Below are positions 61,578 through 64,000 of a stretch of DNA of 64,000 nucleotides, piece after piece; the first letter of the stretch is position 1; every line of letters starts with the position of its first letter. A model generated the notes under the pieces. The model was given only the letters and a program-made list of their open reading frames with translations, had not been told where the DNA came from and made no database searches. This DNA is from Setaria digitata (lineage: Eukaryota > Nematoda > Chromadorea > Rhabditida > Setariidae): assembly GCA_003640385.1 (NCBI GenBank), contig RCAB01000034.1, positions 209,890 through 273,889 of the forward strand, in the 5' to 3' direction. A program made the translations under genes and the position numbers.

Positions 61578-64000
61578 TAGTGGATTAAGATTTCAATATA
61601 TAAGCATCGTATTCATGATTAAAATGTAGGAAAATCAGTTTTATTTGATTAACTGTTGAACGAAGGCGAGCATGCATTATTTCAATAATGCCCGATAAAG
61701 GCTTAGTTAAAATGTAACATTTCGCTGTGGAAAATCAAAAACAGGAAGCATCTGTATTCAATTTATAAATTTTAAATTGCGCAACGAGATTCTTACCTTA
61801 TACATACTGATGGGTTCTTGTTCTAGTAACAAGGAGCAACTTTCAGGAATTGGCCTAGAAGAAGGCTGTTTCCGAGTGATGTGAAAGTGTGAATCACAGG
61901 CACAATCAAAAGATAAATTTCAATGAACTTCGAAAAGTTCAAATGAGATACATTTTGAGATTCATAAACTAAAAATACTGGAATATTTGTTGTGAATAAC
62001 CAACAGTATCTAGAACATTGTAAAAGGCTACCCTAAGCAAGCTCGTATAATACAAATCAGTCTGTGAATTATAAAGGCAAACATTGCATAGAGGTGGTGG
62101 CCTTATTTTCAGACTAAGAGCATAAATTGTGTTTGCATTGCAATAATCGGTCTGTAGACATTCGCATCTCGTATTTCCTTGTTAAATCAGAGAATTTTCA
62201 GCAGTCTGATGAAGAAAGTGGCAAGTTTAAAAATTTAGTAAGTACTTTTACTATGGAATAAAAAGACACGGAGTTTTCATTTTTTTTATCAGCAAGAAAA
62301 ACTAAAGGAGAGACCTGACAGTGTAGGTCATACTGATTAATGACATTGTAACCAGGCACTACCGCACATTGATAATGTAGTTTAAAGGCAGTTTTCCAAG
62401 CTGTTACTGTCTCACGTTCATGATGAAATGAATTAATTAGTAGAAAAGAAATAACAATGAATGTTTACAAATAGCAGGATAAAGGCTCAAATTCACGATC
62501 AAACAATAAACATAGAAAAGAAACGTTAAGGCAGCGAAATCGCTACATTTTTTCTAAACTTGCTAGAGAAAAGAATTTTCAAACTTAATTGTCAGCAAAA
62601 TTTTATATTTAGCAGTTTCGTTCACAGGATTCTAATCCATAAAGATGGGCAAGTAAAGAATAAAGAGGGAGTATATCATTTAAAATGGATAACTTTTTCA
62701 TGAACATTTGTACCAAATAATATTTAATCAATTATGCTTAATTCTGTATGCAAAGGTTTATATAAATAAAGTTCATCTGCTGAAATCCACTATTAATTCA
62801 AAATCTACTAGAACTTACTTTTACCCTAAATGGATTTGAAAATGTATTCAGCTTTTAATAAAGCAATAACCTTTCAAATCATTATTAAAAGGCAAAAATT
62901 GTGGTATCATTTGAAAAGCGGATCTGAACAGGACAACTAGTTGCAATACAACATTATTATTTCTCTCACATTCATTTATTCAGATCTTTATTTTTGTTTT
63001 ATTATAACTCCTGTATGACCTGGCAAAAAAATTTGAAGAGCAGCAATACGATACAAATGGTTATTGTATTTATATTAGGAAGTTGTGAGTTAAAATATTT
63101 TCTTCGTCTAGTACTAGCTTATCAATAATCATTCAAAGGGGTGAAAATCTTTATTAAAATATTAATAATAATTTAGCTGATTTCGATACTTAATCTTAAA
63201 CTCAAAACCAAATCATCCGAGGTACGAATTATTACTGCTATTCATTAAAAATCATTATTTTAAATGAACTAGGGGACGTTTGCACTACTCCTAGATTTAT
63301 TTATATGCAATTTGATTTGCAGAATTGTTAACCAAGTTGTATTAGTGGGAATTTTGGAGGATAGAAATTATCCCAGCAAGGTGTCATTTCGAAATTCTAT
63401 ATTTTTTCTGGATTACTTAATAATGTTGATACAATAAATGATATGAGATCATTTAAAATCACACTTGCAATCAGTCACACAGCATCAATAAAGCTGTACA
63501 AAACTATATAACGTTAATTTAAGAAAGAATTAAATGAAGTCAGAATCCTGTGTGCTTTAAGATAATTGTATCACACTTGCGCTAGCTAAAAGAGTAAGGG
63601 CTGTTTTTCTGCTGCAAATATAATTAAGGGTCAAATTTAAGAAAAAATGCAAGAAGTATATCGAAATTCGCAGCACAATGGTTTGAATAACATTGATAAG
63701 CTTTTGTTGTGTTGATAAAGGTATGGAATTGGATTACCTGCCGCAGAAAAAGCTTTGTTATTGCTTTTCTCAGTAGATTAGAATACCTATCGATGTTTTA
63801 GATAGCTATAATTTCAGATAATTTGGACCGAATAATAGTGCAAGGACTGAATAGTTAATGATAATTTCGATATTAGCTCACATCAGACTGTTTATAAATT
63901 TTTAGCAGATATAAAAAGTTTAATATGAAAGTCATATCACATTGCATGAAGTATGATGGATAGAACAAGCTAGAAATTTTAATGGTGACTGGAAAGACTG
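61578..64000. other. Gene-free right edge
   Basis: AT-rich DNA with frequent stops in all six frames. I saw no repeat, RNA gene or coding exon. AATAAA-like hexamers occur (for example near 62256-62261) but are too common here to assign. Confidence 0.5.

Overview
The window looks like nuclear DNA of a parasitic nematode, most likely a filarial (spirurid) worm. It is AT-rich and its genes are split into many small exons. Most 3' splice sites end in T-runs followed by CAG or TAG, and three genes have an acceptor 5-7 bases upstream of the start codon, as expected for spliced-leader trans-splicing. Proteins read across the splice joins closely resemble nematode families. Gene density is low (five genes in 64 kb). 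The species assignment is inference.

Layout: (1) 0.2-9.1 kb, plus strand: a trehalose-6-phosphate synthase with a GT20 synthase domain and a HAD phosphatase-like domain, in 27 exons. (2) 9.1-15.7 kb: gap between two convergent genes. (3) 15.7-17.3 kb, minus: muscle myosin regulatory light chain (mlc-1/mlc-2 type), complete at 170 residues. (4) 17.4-26.3 kb: gene-poor, with a nested palindromic element. (5) 26.3-29.3 kb, minus: calsequestrin, 11 exons. (6) 33.2-36.6 kb, minus: CCDC22, a subunit of the Commander/CCC endosomal-recycling complex, 14 exons, two of its introns apparently GC-AG. (7) 36.6-45.7 kb: long gene-free divergent interval with a perfect 24-bp minisatellite and trinucleotide repeats. 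(8) 45.7-57.7 kb, plus: LIM-domain-binding protein (LDB/NLI/Chip; C. elegans ldb-1), with a 7.6-kb intron and possibly further coding exons as far as 61.6 kb. (9) 57.7-64 kb: otherwise no recognisable gene.

The genes are unrelated eukaryotic single-gene units, not an operon or defence system. Two share muscle biology: calsequestrin buffers calcium in the sarcoplasmic reticulum, and the light chain is part of the contractile machinery. From memory, C. elegans tps-1, mlc-1/2, csq-1 and ldb-1 are all X-linked, so the block may be a remnant of the ancestral nematode X element.

Most worth checking: an LDB reading frame that continues through strong splice sites beyond a TGA; a one-base frame break late in the trehalose synthase that canonical splicing does not repair; the GC-AG introns in CCDC22; the non-acidic calsequestrin tail; and the cruciform-forming repeats. 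I found no virus, transposase, CRISPR array, tRNA or rRNA, and no convincing new multi-gene system.
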